Origin: Acridotheres tristis
Taxonomy: Eukaryota; Chordata; Aves; Passeriformes; Sturnidae
Assembly: GCA_037013685.1 (NCBI GenBank)
Contig: CM072885.1
Location: 68,675,785-68,739,784, forward strand
DNA: 64,000 nucleotides
Direction: 5' to 3'
The translations under genes were made by a program, and so were the position numbers. The stretch's first letter is position 1, and each line of letters begins with the position of its first letter. Shown in pieces: positions 36,230 through 47,697 of this stretch. The notes beneath the pieces were generated by a model. The model searched no databases. It saw only the letters and a list, made by a program, of their open reading frames with translations, and was not told the origin of the DNA.

Positions 36230-36420
36230 ATAAATTTCTTTCTAACTGCTTTATTACTCATAGGAATTGTATCAATCAACAGTGAGAGCTAAATTACTAG
36301 ATCAGTCAGAAAATATTGTTGCAGCTAAAGAATCAATGCTAATTGAATCATTAAGGCATTATTACATGAAACACAAATACCTCAGGATGATAACTCTTTG
36401 CTCTGCTTGATCTATAGTCT
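36230..36420. promoter_or_regulatory. Candidate conserved non-coding element, homeodomain-motif rich
   Basis: An AT-rich but non-repetitive stretch contains several homeodomain or PBX/MEIS-like cores: ATCAATCAAC (36271-36280), TAATTGA (36340-36346), AATCATTAA just downstream, and repeated ATCAAT. No frame, repeat or transposon explains it. Dense, varied homeodomain-type cores are common in vertebrate conserved elements near developmental genes; the assignment is inference from texture only. Confidence 0.3.
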
Positions 36421-39400
36421 ACAAAGAAGACATGATGCCAACAACTTTCATGCTTGGTTGTTCTAAGCATTGTATTTTCTCAATGCAGTATTTTTCTCTA
36501 TTGGTGTCCTTTAGCCTATAAGTGTCCCACTAGTAAATGAAAAAGAAAGGAAAAAAGAAGGTGACTTTAGATTAATGCAGTGCACATTTGCTGTGCAGTT
36601 CAAAGGCCAAACTCACTTCAGCCAGACTCCCACTGGCTGCAATAAAGTTCAGAGCTGGGGGCATTTTTAGCTTGACCTATTTTTGCATTTTTGAAGAGCC
36701 TTGTCAGTGCTGCTCTTACTACGTTGCTTGAAGCAAGGCTGGGCCTGATGGAAACTTTTTCTGATGTGTAGTAAAACTTGGATTGATTAAGGGAACTCTG
36801 TGCTTTGTGTCTCCTCCACGTGTGTGTTTTGCCCTGGCTCAGTCCTCACTGACAGCCACAAAAGTCAGCTGTAACTGCAGGAGAGGAAGGCTATGGGTGC
36901 TGTCATTATCCTTGGATTTATCAGGCTCTGGTCACTTTGGATGAACAAGGATGGTGTGGCACCCTCTGAGTGCTGCACAACCCCCAGAGCACGAAATAAC
37001 TACAGTCAGTTTGTTAGACTTTGTTGCTGGAGTCTGAATAAACATTTCTCTGCCTCCTGGCTGTGGTGACATCATTGTGTCATGGCTAAAGTGTAGTGAC
37101 AGACTGACAGCCCTTGGACTACTGGTGTGTGTGGGTGACAAAGGGAGTTTTTGTGAGTGCTGGTGCCTATGTGCCAGCAGTGGTGATGAGCATCATATTT
37201 AGGTGGGTAGATGGAGGCTTGCTGGGGTAGACAAGAACAAGAGCATCTATGTGAGAAAATGTGTGAATATGTAGGTTAGAGTAGGTTTGAAGTAGTGTTT
37301 TTGTTTTGATCTTCCTACTCCCTCTTCCCCCCCCACCCATTAAAAAACAACTTTGGGTTTAACATATGTGCTTGCAGTCATAGCAGGATTTTGATGTATG
37401 GGTTATGCTTTTCCCCCATCTTCTCCCAAGAGTAAAACCTGCTTATCACCTGTCAAAGAAAACAGAGTCTTTCCAGCCTCTTGATCTATCATTTTTCTGG
37501 TTAAGGAATATCATTTTTGTGTATAAGATAATTTTTTTTCTGCAAATCAACACCTTCCATTCTCATCAAAGTTTTTGAGTGTTGTTTACATACAGTGATC
37601 AGCTAACAAGATGTATGGAGCTGGGAAAGATAAGCCAAGGAATTACAGAAACAACAACACATTCCTCAATTCTAAAGTTCTTTGGCTGCATTGAGAAGAT
37701 TAATGAATAAAAGTTCTTGGTGCCAGCAAAAGGCCTGGAGTACACCTTTTGAATTGGTGTTAATGTAGTTAAATGATGGAACAATATAGATGCATAAATT
37801 ATTTTCTGGTTGGGGTTTGTTTTTTTCTCTTCTATTAAAACCAACATTCTGTTTTGTATTCGTGACAATGCCACAACTTCCCAGGTGGCTTGCCTGGCAA
37901 TCCAATATAGCAGCTGGGAAATCTACAAAGTACTTTCTTTTATCCCCACCCTTTCCACATTTCTGCTCCTCGTTGGTGTCCCAAACAAGCAGTTTTGTGA
38001 TCACAGGGCTGCTCATCCCAGGCTGGTGTGTAACATGGAGCAAGATGCAGTGGGGAGGCAGCAAACCATCATGAAATCCTTCTCATTCAAGTCAAAATAG
38101 CTCCAAAGATTTTTTTTTTCTTTCTCTTCCTCCACCACTCCCATCCTTCACCCCCTTCCTTCACTCCAGTTCCCAGGCCTGTGTAGTCCAAGGCAATGCA
38201 GCACAATAGTCACACATTCACATCTCACCCAGTGAAGTTCTTTTCTTAACAGTAAAACTTGGCTTTTCCTGTTTGGCAAACAAACAAAACCATGAGAAGA
38301 TCCCTCCATAGTGAAATAGAGCAATTGTGTTAAAATATACACAGCACGACTTTAGAGGAGACATTTCTGGGCATATCAAAAAGTTAAGAAATAATCCCCA
38401 AAGGTGGAAATTTAGCTGGGTAATGAGGCTGACAAATGCACTCTGTGGATATGTGGAGCTTCTTAGGAGAGACAGAGATCTGATTCAAATCTTCCTCCTG
38501 CTACTAAAAAGTGATCCCTACCTACAACCACAAAATGCTTCAAATGCTTCAAATTCACTGACAATCCCTGCAGTATGTGATTTTTTTTTTTTCTTTGGAT
38601 AGTCTCCATTTGGAAATGACCTATTCCTACCTCATTCAGCTCCAGGTACTGCCAACTAAAACAGTGACAACAGTATGGCTGAATCAGAAGATTCTCTGCC
38701 GTTCAGGGGATTTAACAGTGATTTACTAGCTCATCTGTCTTGTGCATTTCTTTTTCTCTATTTCCAATAAAGGCCTGTCAGCAATTTCTTCAGACCTCTG
38801 CAGTTTAATTCATGGGGTCTGTGGCTAATCCTACTGATGTTATTGAGATTCATTCCATATTTTCAGTGAGAACAGGATTTGATATATAAAGAGTGGATGA
38901 AATATTTGAAAGGAAAAAGAAGGATCCTAAGATCTCTTTCAGGTTAGTTAAAGGTAAAAAAGCTCTAACATAAAGAAAAATGAGGCCAAGGATAAAATGG
39001 AAAGGAGGTTTTACTACTCAGTACTCTAAAAATACCAAGACTGACATCTAAAACTAAGGATGCAGAAATCAACACAACCTTTTCCATCATGTGTGATTGT
39101 GACAAATCTCAAGTCCCAAGTTTCTTTTACAAGTACAGGCTCTAAACTTTATTAATTTCTCTTGCCAAAATAAGTGTATTTACCAGTTCACTTTAAGAGG
39201 TTTTATTCCCTCCTGCAGTGTTTCATGTTTGAATATCAGGGCTTAGAAATCAGATGTGCTTACCAGGAACAGTGAAGATAAATCCTGTTTTCAACCTGCA
39301 CCTTCAGAATGTCACTCCATGCTCGTATTTCAAATGTGGCACTTAGGCCACATCCTTAACATCATTCACAAGAAGGCTGCTGGTGACATTCAGTCCTCAG

Positions 39401-41916
39401 GTACAGCTAGAGATGTTCTTGCCTCCTCACGAAGTCTAATTTTGTGAACTTAATTCTCTGCCATTCTCTTTGCTGCTAAGCTTCTGCTCCAGGGCACATC
39501 ATCTGCTCATTCCTGCTTCTCGAGGTGAGCAGTCCATGAGAACTGGCTTTGGCACAGAGCTGGACGATGGCTAGCAGAGGACTTGAGAATCTAAGGAATG
39601 TTAATACAGAAAAAGGCCACTTATTTCTCTATTTCTGTTTTTTTTACCCTGCTTTCCTGATTTTACATTCTGTCCCTTGATTCTCCTCCAAAAATAAATC
39701 TGGACATTTCTTCAGTTTCTGAAATGCTTTGATTTTGAAGGCTTGTTCCTGCAAGTAAAGTTAGCTCCCTATAGTAAATCTTAAAGAAATTCTCAAAGAA
39801 AACAGATGATGAAATTTTTCAGTGTTGGATTCTCAGAACCTCTTAGACTGCCAGCACATCATCTAGGCCATGCAAATCAAATCTCACATGAATTCAAACC
39901 TAGTTTCTAGGTAGCCTGAAAACAGTTATTGAATTTGCTCACCATTTTTATTTGGGTGGACAGCTTCTGGTCTGCAGTTCCACGTGACTTTGCATGTTGA
40001 CCTTCCCTGCAAATGTTTTCCAGCTCTTAGAAAAGCTGTGGTCTGGGATCAGCTGCAGCAACAGACTTCCTGCTCAGTCTGGTGCCAGTAATTGGCTGTG
40101 TTGGGATCTGATGGTGTTAAGAAGAGCACAGTGAGACCTGTCTGGAAAGTGCCCTTTGGACCAGAGCTGTGACACTTGCTGGTGATATTTGAAGGGAAGG
40201 TTTTGAATGGATTTCAAACGAAAAGTAGATTTACTGAACAGGAATGTGAAATATTCAGGTCAACTTCACTCTTTATGGAAGGAGAGCAGGAAGCCCTGAC
40301 TCCCCACTTGTTTCCCATGACCATCCCATTCTGTGTCCTGTGACCTGTGTGTGATCTGTGCAGCTTTTCTCCCTTCCTAGATGAGCTGTATTAAAGCAGG
40401 AGAAGATGACAGCCTGGTTCCTCTCTCTTCTGCACCCAACTTCCCAGGCTTTGGAAGTCAAAAGGAAAAAGCATCACCTACACCATTCTTGGGGCAGGGG
40501 TGGCCCTGACAATGTGCAGTGCTCCTTCTCCAGAGATGCCTGGAGAGCAGCTCAGGATAAGGAAAAAGGAGAACAGGCTGATGGCAGATAATGCAAGATA
40601 TCGAAAGCAGTTCAAGCGGATTTAGTCAGACCAAGAGTTGAGAAAGCAGCTGGTCTGTGAGCTGTATGCTGAGTACCCTCCCTTCTGCTGCTGCTGGCCC
40701 CTGCCCAAGTGCTTGGATGAGTAGGGAGCTCCTGTGTCCTCTCTACCCCCCTGGCTCTTGGTGCAAACCTTGGTAGAGAGTACAGCAGCTCTCAGGCTGC
40801 TCTGACATGACCCTGTTAGCTGTGGTGTGTAAGGGCTCACCCTCTGTGTGACCAACCCCACTCATTTCCTACCCCTCACACCCCGGGCTGGCTGGATGCT
40901 GCTGCTTCCCTTGTCTGAATCCTGTCCTGAGTACAAGAGCAGCTTGGAGATGGAGGATCTGTCTCAGAGCATTTCCTGTGAGCTTTCCCAACGCATTCTG
41001 ATAATCCTCACTGTGAATTGATTGGCTTTTGCTTTTTTGCAGGGTGGTATGACAGTGCATCATATTGATGTGGAGATGCTTCATTATGCAGAGCTGCATT
41101 TGCTGTCTTTGTTGCTGAGCAAATGTGTGCCTGGGTATGGGTCACAGTCCTCAAACCCTCCAATAGTTTTTGTTTTGCTAGATCATGGATCCTGTGACAG
41201 TGTTAATTAAAACTTAGAGGTCCCAATAATTTAGGTACAGATTCTGCCTTCAGCTATCTGTGCTCTTTTCACAAACAAGGAGGAGTTCTCTGTTTATTTT
41301 AGATTCATCTATCCTCATCTTCCTTTGATTTTTCAGAAAGGCATTTGCTATTGAAATTCAGTGCAAAAATAAGGAATAGAAAAATATAGAAATCTTCTTT
41401 TAAATTCAGCTTTGAACAAGGCCCTGAGTTTTCCCCTTCTCAGATTCTACTGGGGCATCCCTCACTCACTGAGGCTTGATTCCTACAACCCTCTCCAAAA
41501 AATTCAGATTTAGACTTTAGCACTCCTGAGCTATTTTGAAACCTAAAAGCACCTAAAATGGCTCAGGCAGAGTCTCCATTTGGGGAGGATCATCCACGCA
41601 TTCTGCATTCCTGCTCGGATTGTTTATTCTCTTAGTCTCACTCACTGTAGCGCCATTCCCTTTGTACAAAATAATAATTCAGGCTCATGGTGTTCTCTCC
41701 TCTGCCACCCACCTTTAGTCCAGGGCCCGTGCTGAGGGAGCAGACCCAGCTGCAGTGGTGGTGCAGGAATGTCTGGAATCTCTCTGATCTGTTTCCAGGG
41801 AACATTTCCCCATGGCATGGCCAAGGAGCAAGAATATTTTCCTTTACCTTGCAACAAAGCTGGAGCCCTTCCTCCACTCGGGCTCCTCCATGCTCAGGTT
41901 GTGCCTCTGATCCCAG
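36421..41916. other. Non-coding unique DNA
   Basis: About 5.5 kb. It contains a C-run near 37327-37335, a T-run near 38580-38592 and a GC-richer area (about 40280-41000). That area has overlapping frames on both strands and no recognised protein. No transposon or RNA gene is recognised. Confidence 0.5.
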
Positions 41917-41949
41917 AACATTTATGGAACATTTATGGAACATTTATGG
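41917..41949. repeat. 11-bp tandem repeat, three copies
   Basis: Three perfect copies of AACATTTATGG occur head to tail. The minus- and plus-strand frames across it are artefacts. A similar 12-bp dimer appears at about 49085-49108. Confidence 0.97.
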
Positions 41950-44900
41950 AAGTGGAGTTATGGTAGATGGTTCTTCTCATCCACTGCCATGCCCACAGAG
42001 GGGGAAAAGGCTAACTGGTGTTTGAATGTTCACCTGCACTTCTCTGCAAAGTCAAATATTTGAGGTACTCAGATGATGGAAAATTCAAGTGATATAATTA
42101 GAAGAATATCTAGGACCAGGCCTTAAGTAAAGTTTAAAGGTGTGATGAAAATTAGGCTCCTACATCTTTCATCATCCCAGGTGGGTAGCTACTGAGATCA
42201 GTGCTTTTTAAAACCACACTGCCTTTCTAAATATTTAAACATGAGTCAGAAGCTTATTTTCAGAAATCTGGTTATGGAAACACATAGCAGAGTAATACAA
42301 ATATTTTTCTTAGTCCTCCTTTTAATGAAGATGGCACTGATTTGCAGCTCTTCAAATTATCTATTAATGTCCAGCAGCTTGACTTCAAGAAATACTTCCT
42401 CAAGTACTGTGCTGTCTTTAATACAAAAAGCCATATCCCATCCTTTTTTGGCAAATTAATATAATTACTTCTATTTTGAGAATAAGGAGCAGAAGGATTA
42501 AAATGATTGGTCCTAGTGGTAGTGCTTCAAAGAAGAAGAAATCTTGGCAATCAATTTTAATTTTTTGAAGTCTTTGGCTTTTTCTGCCTTTGGGATATTT
42601 TGAAGGTAGACTTTTGGAACAAATTATAGTTGGTTTTATTTGCAGAAACTAAAATTAGGTCATTCCTTTGTTTTAAATTAAAGTTCTAATTGCATTTAAA
42701 AGTATAAAACCCAGGACTATTTGTGGGTTTTCACCTTTTTCTTGTTGGCTACCAAACGCTCTTTTTGACTAAGAAACAGAAAATGAAGTAGAAAATTACA
42801 GCTAAGGATTTGGCAGCAGGGAAAGGTAACTCCCCAGACATGGACAATGAAAAAAATCTAGGGGAAAATTTTAAAGCTGGGAAAATTAATTACTTTCTCT
42901 TATTCAATTTGCAATATTCTGATGATGAAAGTTTGAAAGTTGTTTGGTTTTTTTTCCTTATATTAAAACTGTTTTTCCTTGAGTGGAAGTTAATTGATGA
43001 AAAATAATGAAAAGACATTTAAACTCTCTTTTTCCAAAAGTGGAGAATCTTTACCCTTTGTCCACAAACGTGTCCCTGCTACACATGTCAGCTGTAGTAG
43101 TGGGCTTTCCAAATCTCATCTCACCAGAAGAGAGAGGAATTGAAATAAATTATTGAAATCTGGGACAATAACAACCCAAAACAATTTAGATTCAAACTAC
43201 TGGAAAATATATTAGTGCTGAATTTGGTAAATATTTTCAGTTTTGAGAGGGCATTAAGCCAAGTTTTTCACCTTATCAGATCCACATCTTCATTTTGTTG
43301 CCTGTTGTGGCCAGTCAGAACTTCCTGGTAAAGTCTGAGAACATCTTGCAGTAAAAGCAGGAGCACAAACCACATGACCTAAATGAGACACCATCTCATA
43401 TTGATGGATTTGGAAGGGCCATTGCACACACATAAAAAAATTGGGTTCTATTCAACAGAGAGCAGTGGTGTAAAATGCACATTAAGAGACAATTAAAGAC
43501 AATGCCATTATAAGCAGTTTTCTTGTTGGGTAGCTAATGCAGCTCTCTGACTCTGTCTTATCCTCCTGTGTTATGTTGGAAACATGATTATTCTGCTGCC
43601 AAAGGATAAAATGCTTTGGAAGTTATTCTATTTTATCTTGTGTCTCAAGTGCCAGTGCTGGCTGCCACTTCTCTTTTGATATTTAGGGTTCTGCATCTAT
43701 GGATTGTTCCAGCATCAAAAACATGCCCCTCCCAAAAAGTGATAAAATAGGTCCTTGGGCTGGGTGCTCTAAGCACGTTGCCATCTGTAACAAAAACATT
43801 CAATAAGAATTAATGAAAATGAGCTCCCAGTCATTTCCAAGAACTGATGTGCTCAGGCTCTGAAACTCTCTGAGCTCAGCTCAGCTCTCCCAGCTGCTAA
43901 AACCAAAACTTATCAGGGGATATAGGAGCCATATGCTCCCTTGACATAAATTTTGTTTCAGTTTTGTCAGTCTGAACTTACATTTGTGTTGGGAAAACTT
44001 TGTGGAGGAACTTCCAGATAGAAGAATGGGGGAATCTCTTATTCAGGTTCCATCTCTGTCTGCTAAGGCCTGGGTACTTAAACCTGGTCTCATAGGTGTG
44101 ACCTCTATAATCACAAGAGTCACTGCAGGAAGGGGCTGTGCTCTGTTCCAATCAGAACAAAAAAACCCAAACCAAAAAGAAAAAAAAAAGGAAAAAAAGG
44201 GAAGAAATATGAGAAGCTTCCATTAAATGGAATTGGTACTTCCTAGCTCTCCTGGTTAGGAGATGGATGAAAGTCTTTTATGATGTTAGAATAGTTCACC
44301 TGTGTTTAAACACAGTGTAGAAGTGATGTGTAGGGAAGGTGAGCAATACCTTCTGTCCACATCACAGGCTCTATAGCTGGTTTTGGATCTCCAAAATGGG
44401 AAAGTGCTTAAGAAATTTCAAATACATTTTTATTTCACTAAGAAAGTTCTACTGCTTCTCTTAGGAGAAAGGAAAATGTTTGGTCAGGACACAGAGAAAT
44501 AGGAAGGGATATGGAGCCCTTTCCAGAGTCCAAAAATAAACGTTCCTGTTCACTCTGCTCTCAAAATTGTGTGCTCACACAAACTAACAAGCACTCCTTT
44601 GGGAGAGTTAGGACATGAGGACATTTTTGTGGCAAGCTTATATTTTTTTGGCCAAGCTTCTGCTTTGGCACCTGTTTGACCTGGCAATTTAAGCTGCTTT
44701 CTGAAAAGCCAGGGTTTGTCTCTTTACTGTGTTGGAAATTGGAATCTCAGTGGGAATTTGTGATCCCAGCAACTTGTAAACAGCCTTTGTCCTTCCAGGT
44801 CTGTCCTCCTAACCCCTGCAGAATTTAAAATGTACAGGAGCCTCCCAAGCAGTTGCTTGTGCCATTTCACTGACTTTTACTTCTATCACCACCAGTAACA

Positions 44901-46983
44901 ATAAAAGCAGTGAAATGAAGGCTGTAACAAGCTGCTGCTTTGGCATAATAGCCTGGAAGTACTTTATCCATAGTTAATATGCACCTGGTGCACTCTCAGA
45001 TAAACACCCCAAGCAGGGACCAGAATAAAAATTTTGCCCAGTACATATCTGAAAATAGCACAAATGATCTCTGACATTACTAGCATCCTTACTACACTGC
45101 ATGTGTGTTCCCCACATCTGGAATCTGTTGTCTGTTGGTCATATTCCTTTGAATATCATCTTTCTGGACATTTAAAAAAAAAAAAAATAAAAAGTCTTCC
45201 TGCAGCACTGGGAAATGTGAAGAGTAGGGCTAACTGGTTTTAGATGAACAAACAGTGACTGAATTCAGTGCAAAGGATCTGTTTGTCTTATATCCTTTAT
45301 GTTTTGATTTTCAGTTACTTTGTAGGAATTAGGAACAATTTCTGAAGAACATAAGGAGGGCATGGTTGGATTTGCTACCTTGAGCCATGTCTAATACCCC
45401 AAGTTTAATACCTTTACCTGGGACTGCTGATCATTTGTGGCATCTGAAGAACATAACCAAACCCTAAAACCCCACCAGCATTCAAAGCATGCAGGGATCT
45501 TTTGGGGTGAGGAATGAGACTTATTCCCACAAAAGTGCATTTTGGATACCAATAATAACTTGTGTTGTTCCTGATGTTATTGATAACGTTTTGCAACTCA
45601 TCTTGTCCTTTGGCTTCCCCGTGTGATGAATTAACTCATCAAGTTTAGTATAGAAAGAGTAAGAAAAAATAGATTTCACTTCAGAAATTCAATTTCTCTT
45701 AATTTGCTAAATTTTAGTTTTCAAATGGTGTTAGGAGAAGTATAGTTCCTTCTGTTTTTATTCATGCCTGCAGTAAGCAATACCTGCACATCCTCTAATT
45801 CAAAATGCAGCAAACTGAGCTATGGGTCTGACTCCATTTGGATCAGAATTATGGAACTGGATAAGAAAGATTTCTTCCTTCTTTGCTTGCATGCTTTGTT
45901 GCATGTTTCTCTTTTCACTGTGCCCTTCCTGGCTGCAAATTTGAATGATTTTTTTTCTGCCTTAAATTATTTTTACATCTCATATTTTACTCTAAAGGTG
46001 TAATTTTCGTAAGTAGATTTTTTTTTTGATGTCTATAGATCTTTAAGCTCTTGGTGCATTTGGTATAGACAAGACAACTTGGATAAGAAAACTTCATCTG
46101 GAATGAAAACAGAGCCTATTCTTTCACAGCTGGCACTCTGCTATTTCCCTCTCTTTTCCCCCTCTTGGAAGGTCATGTTAGAGTGTTAAGTGCAAATTTC
46201 CATTTGGTGTTACTTTAATAAGGGTTTTCAAGCTGTTCTATTTTCCATAGTGTCTTTTGCTCAGTGATTTGGCTGTGCTCTGTAAACAGAATGACTCACA
46301 CGTGTTGTATTGAGTATAGGCTTGATGGCAAAGCTGAGAAGTTAAGCCCTTTTCTTGAGAATATTGTTTTCAGGTTCTTGCAGGTTATTTGATGAGTCAA
46401 ACACAAGTGGAACTCTGACTTAGAGAATCGCCTCAGCCAGTGCTCACAGCCAGCCTGAGGGTATGCACCACACCCACCCTGCTTACAACACTCACATGAG
46501 AGCTAAAAATTAATAGCATTGATTATATATATTCCTAAATATTAATGTATTAGGGCTCAAGTTTTATGCTGGGCTTTCACACACAGAATTCATCTCATCC
46601 TCTCATTTAAAAGGAAACTTGCATTGACACCTCCAGTGGCCTCGTTAATGACATTACTATGTGCGAGTTAATTTTAAAAGATTTTTTTAAATGGTTGAAT
46701 TTTCTGTTGAATGGTTTGAGTCTATGAAGGGCTGTGTTAAGCACTGTATCAATTGAATTACATTTTTCCCATCCTGCAGAATCACTGCCAATCTTTGGAG
46801 ATTATAAAAATACCATTTATATAAGCTTTTGTCCATTCATAAAATCTGATAACAGGAGTCTTTACTAACATTTTAATATACAAATAAAGGGCCAACTTGA
46901 CCTCATTTTTCAACAATGGCTTGTTCACTTTGTTACTGTAGTTAGTTCTAAAATGAAATAAGTGAAGGGTAAAAAGAAAGACT
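41950..46983. other. Non-coding unique DNA
   Basis: About 5 kb of AT-rich sequence. An A-rich tract at 44156-44208 and an A14 run at 45174-45187 are the only simple repeats of note. Short frames overlap on both strands. No exon, RNA gene or recognisable transposon. Confidence 0.5.
44156..44208. repeat. A-rich low-complexity tract
   Basis: The tract consists almost only of A with single C or G interruptions (purine-rich in the right half). It ends the frame that begins at 43984 in an artefactual lysine run. Confidence 0.85.
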
Positions 46984-47037
46984 TTTTTCAAACAAGAAAA
47001 TTTTTTCAAACAAGAATATTTTTTCAAATAAGGATAT
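46984..47037. repeat. 18-bp tandem repeat, three copies
   Basis: Three adjacent 18-bp units (46984-47001, 47002-47019, 47020-47037) have the form TTTTTCAAACAAGAA plus AAT or TAT. Later copies differ by a few transitions or transversions. The unit length is a multiple of three, so the minus strand gives a repeated Lys-Lys-x-Ser-Cys-Leu peptide, which is an artefact. Confidence 0.95.
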
Positions 47038-47510
47038 TTTTGATAGATACTCTTTTCTGTAGAGACATCTCTTTTAAAATATTTTGGCAGTTAGTAATTC
47101 CCAGGACCACAAATCACTTCCAAAACGAAGCCAAATAATTTAGCTCTCACATACCACAGTGTCTTAGCCCATCAGGGTTGAATGCCCTTAGCAAATATTA
47201 TGGCTTTGTTGAACTGGAAAAGAACAAGTTGGAAAACCAACAGGATTGAAAATTGCTGCACACCAGACTGGGAAAATAATATTCCCATTATCATATTCAG
47301 GGAATTATAACAGCTGGATAGACTTTCAGTTTGTAGAAGTTTCTCTTTGATGGTCATAAAATGATGCAGGATAAATATTTATAAAACTTTGTATGCATCT
47401 CCTCAGGTAGTAATTTTTCAGATGAAAACATGTGACCAGAAAAAGAAACTCTGAGTTCATTGTCTACAGTGTGACAGACAAAATAAGTGAGCCATACCTT
47501 AGAATTAAGA

Positions 47511-47697
47511 GATATGATATGATATATGGTGATATGATATATGATATATGGTGATATGATATATGACATATGATATAAGATATATGATATATGATATAAG
47601 ATATATGATATATGATATATGATATAAGATATATGATATATGATATATGATATATGATATATGATATATGATATATGATATAAATACATGTGATATA
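47511..47697. repeat. (GATATAT)n heptamer satellite, 187 bp
   Basis: About 26 units of GATATAT and its variants. The left end has shorter GATAT and GGTGATAT forms. The middle shows GATATAA after every two or three GATATAT units, a higher-order 14-21 bp pattern. The right third is nearly pure GATATAT and fades at 'aaatacatgtgatata'. Because seven is not a multiple of three and the units lack minus-strand stops, all three minus frames stay open and give Ile/Tyr/Ser/His repeats. These are not genes. Confidence 0.97.
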
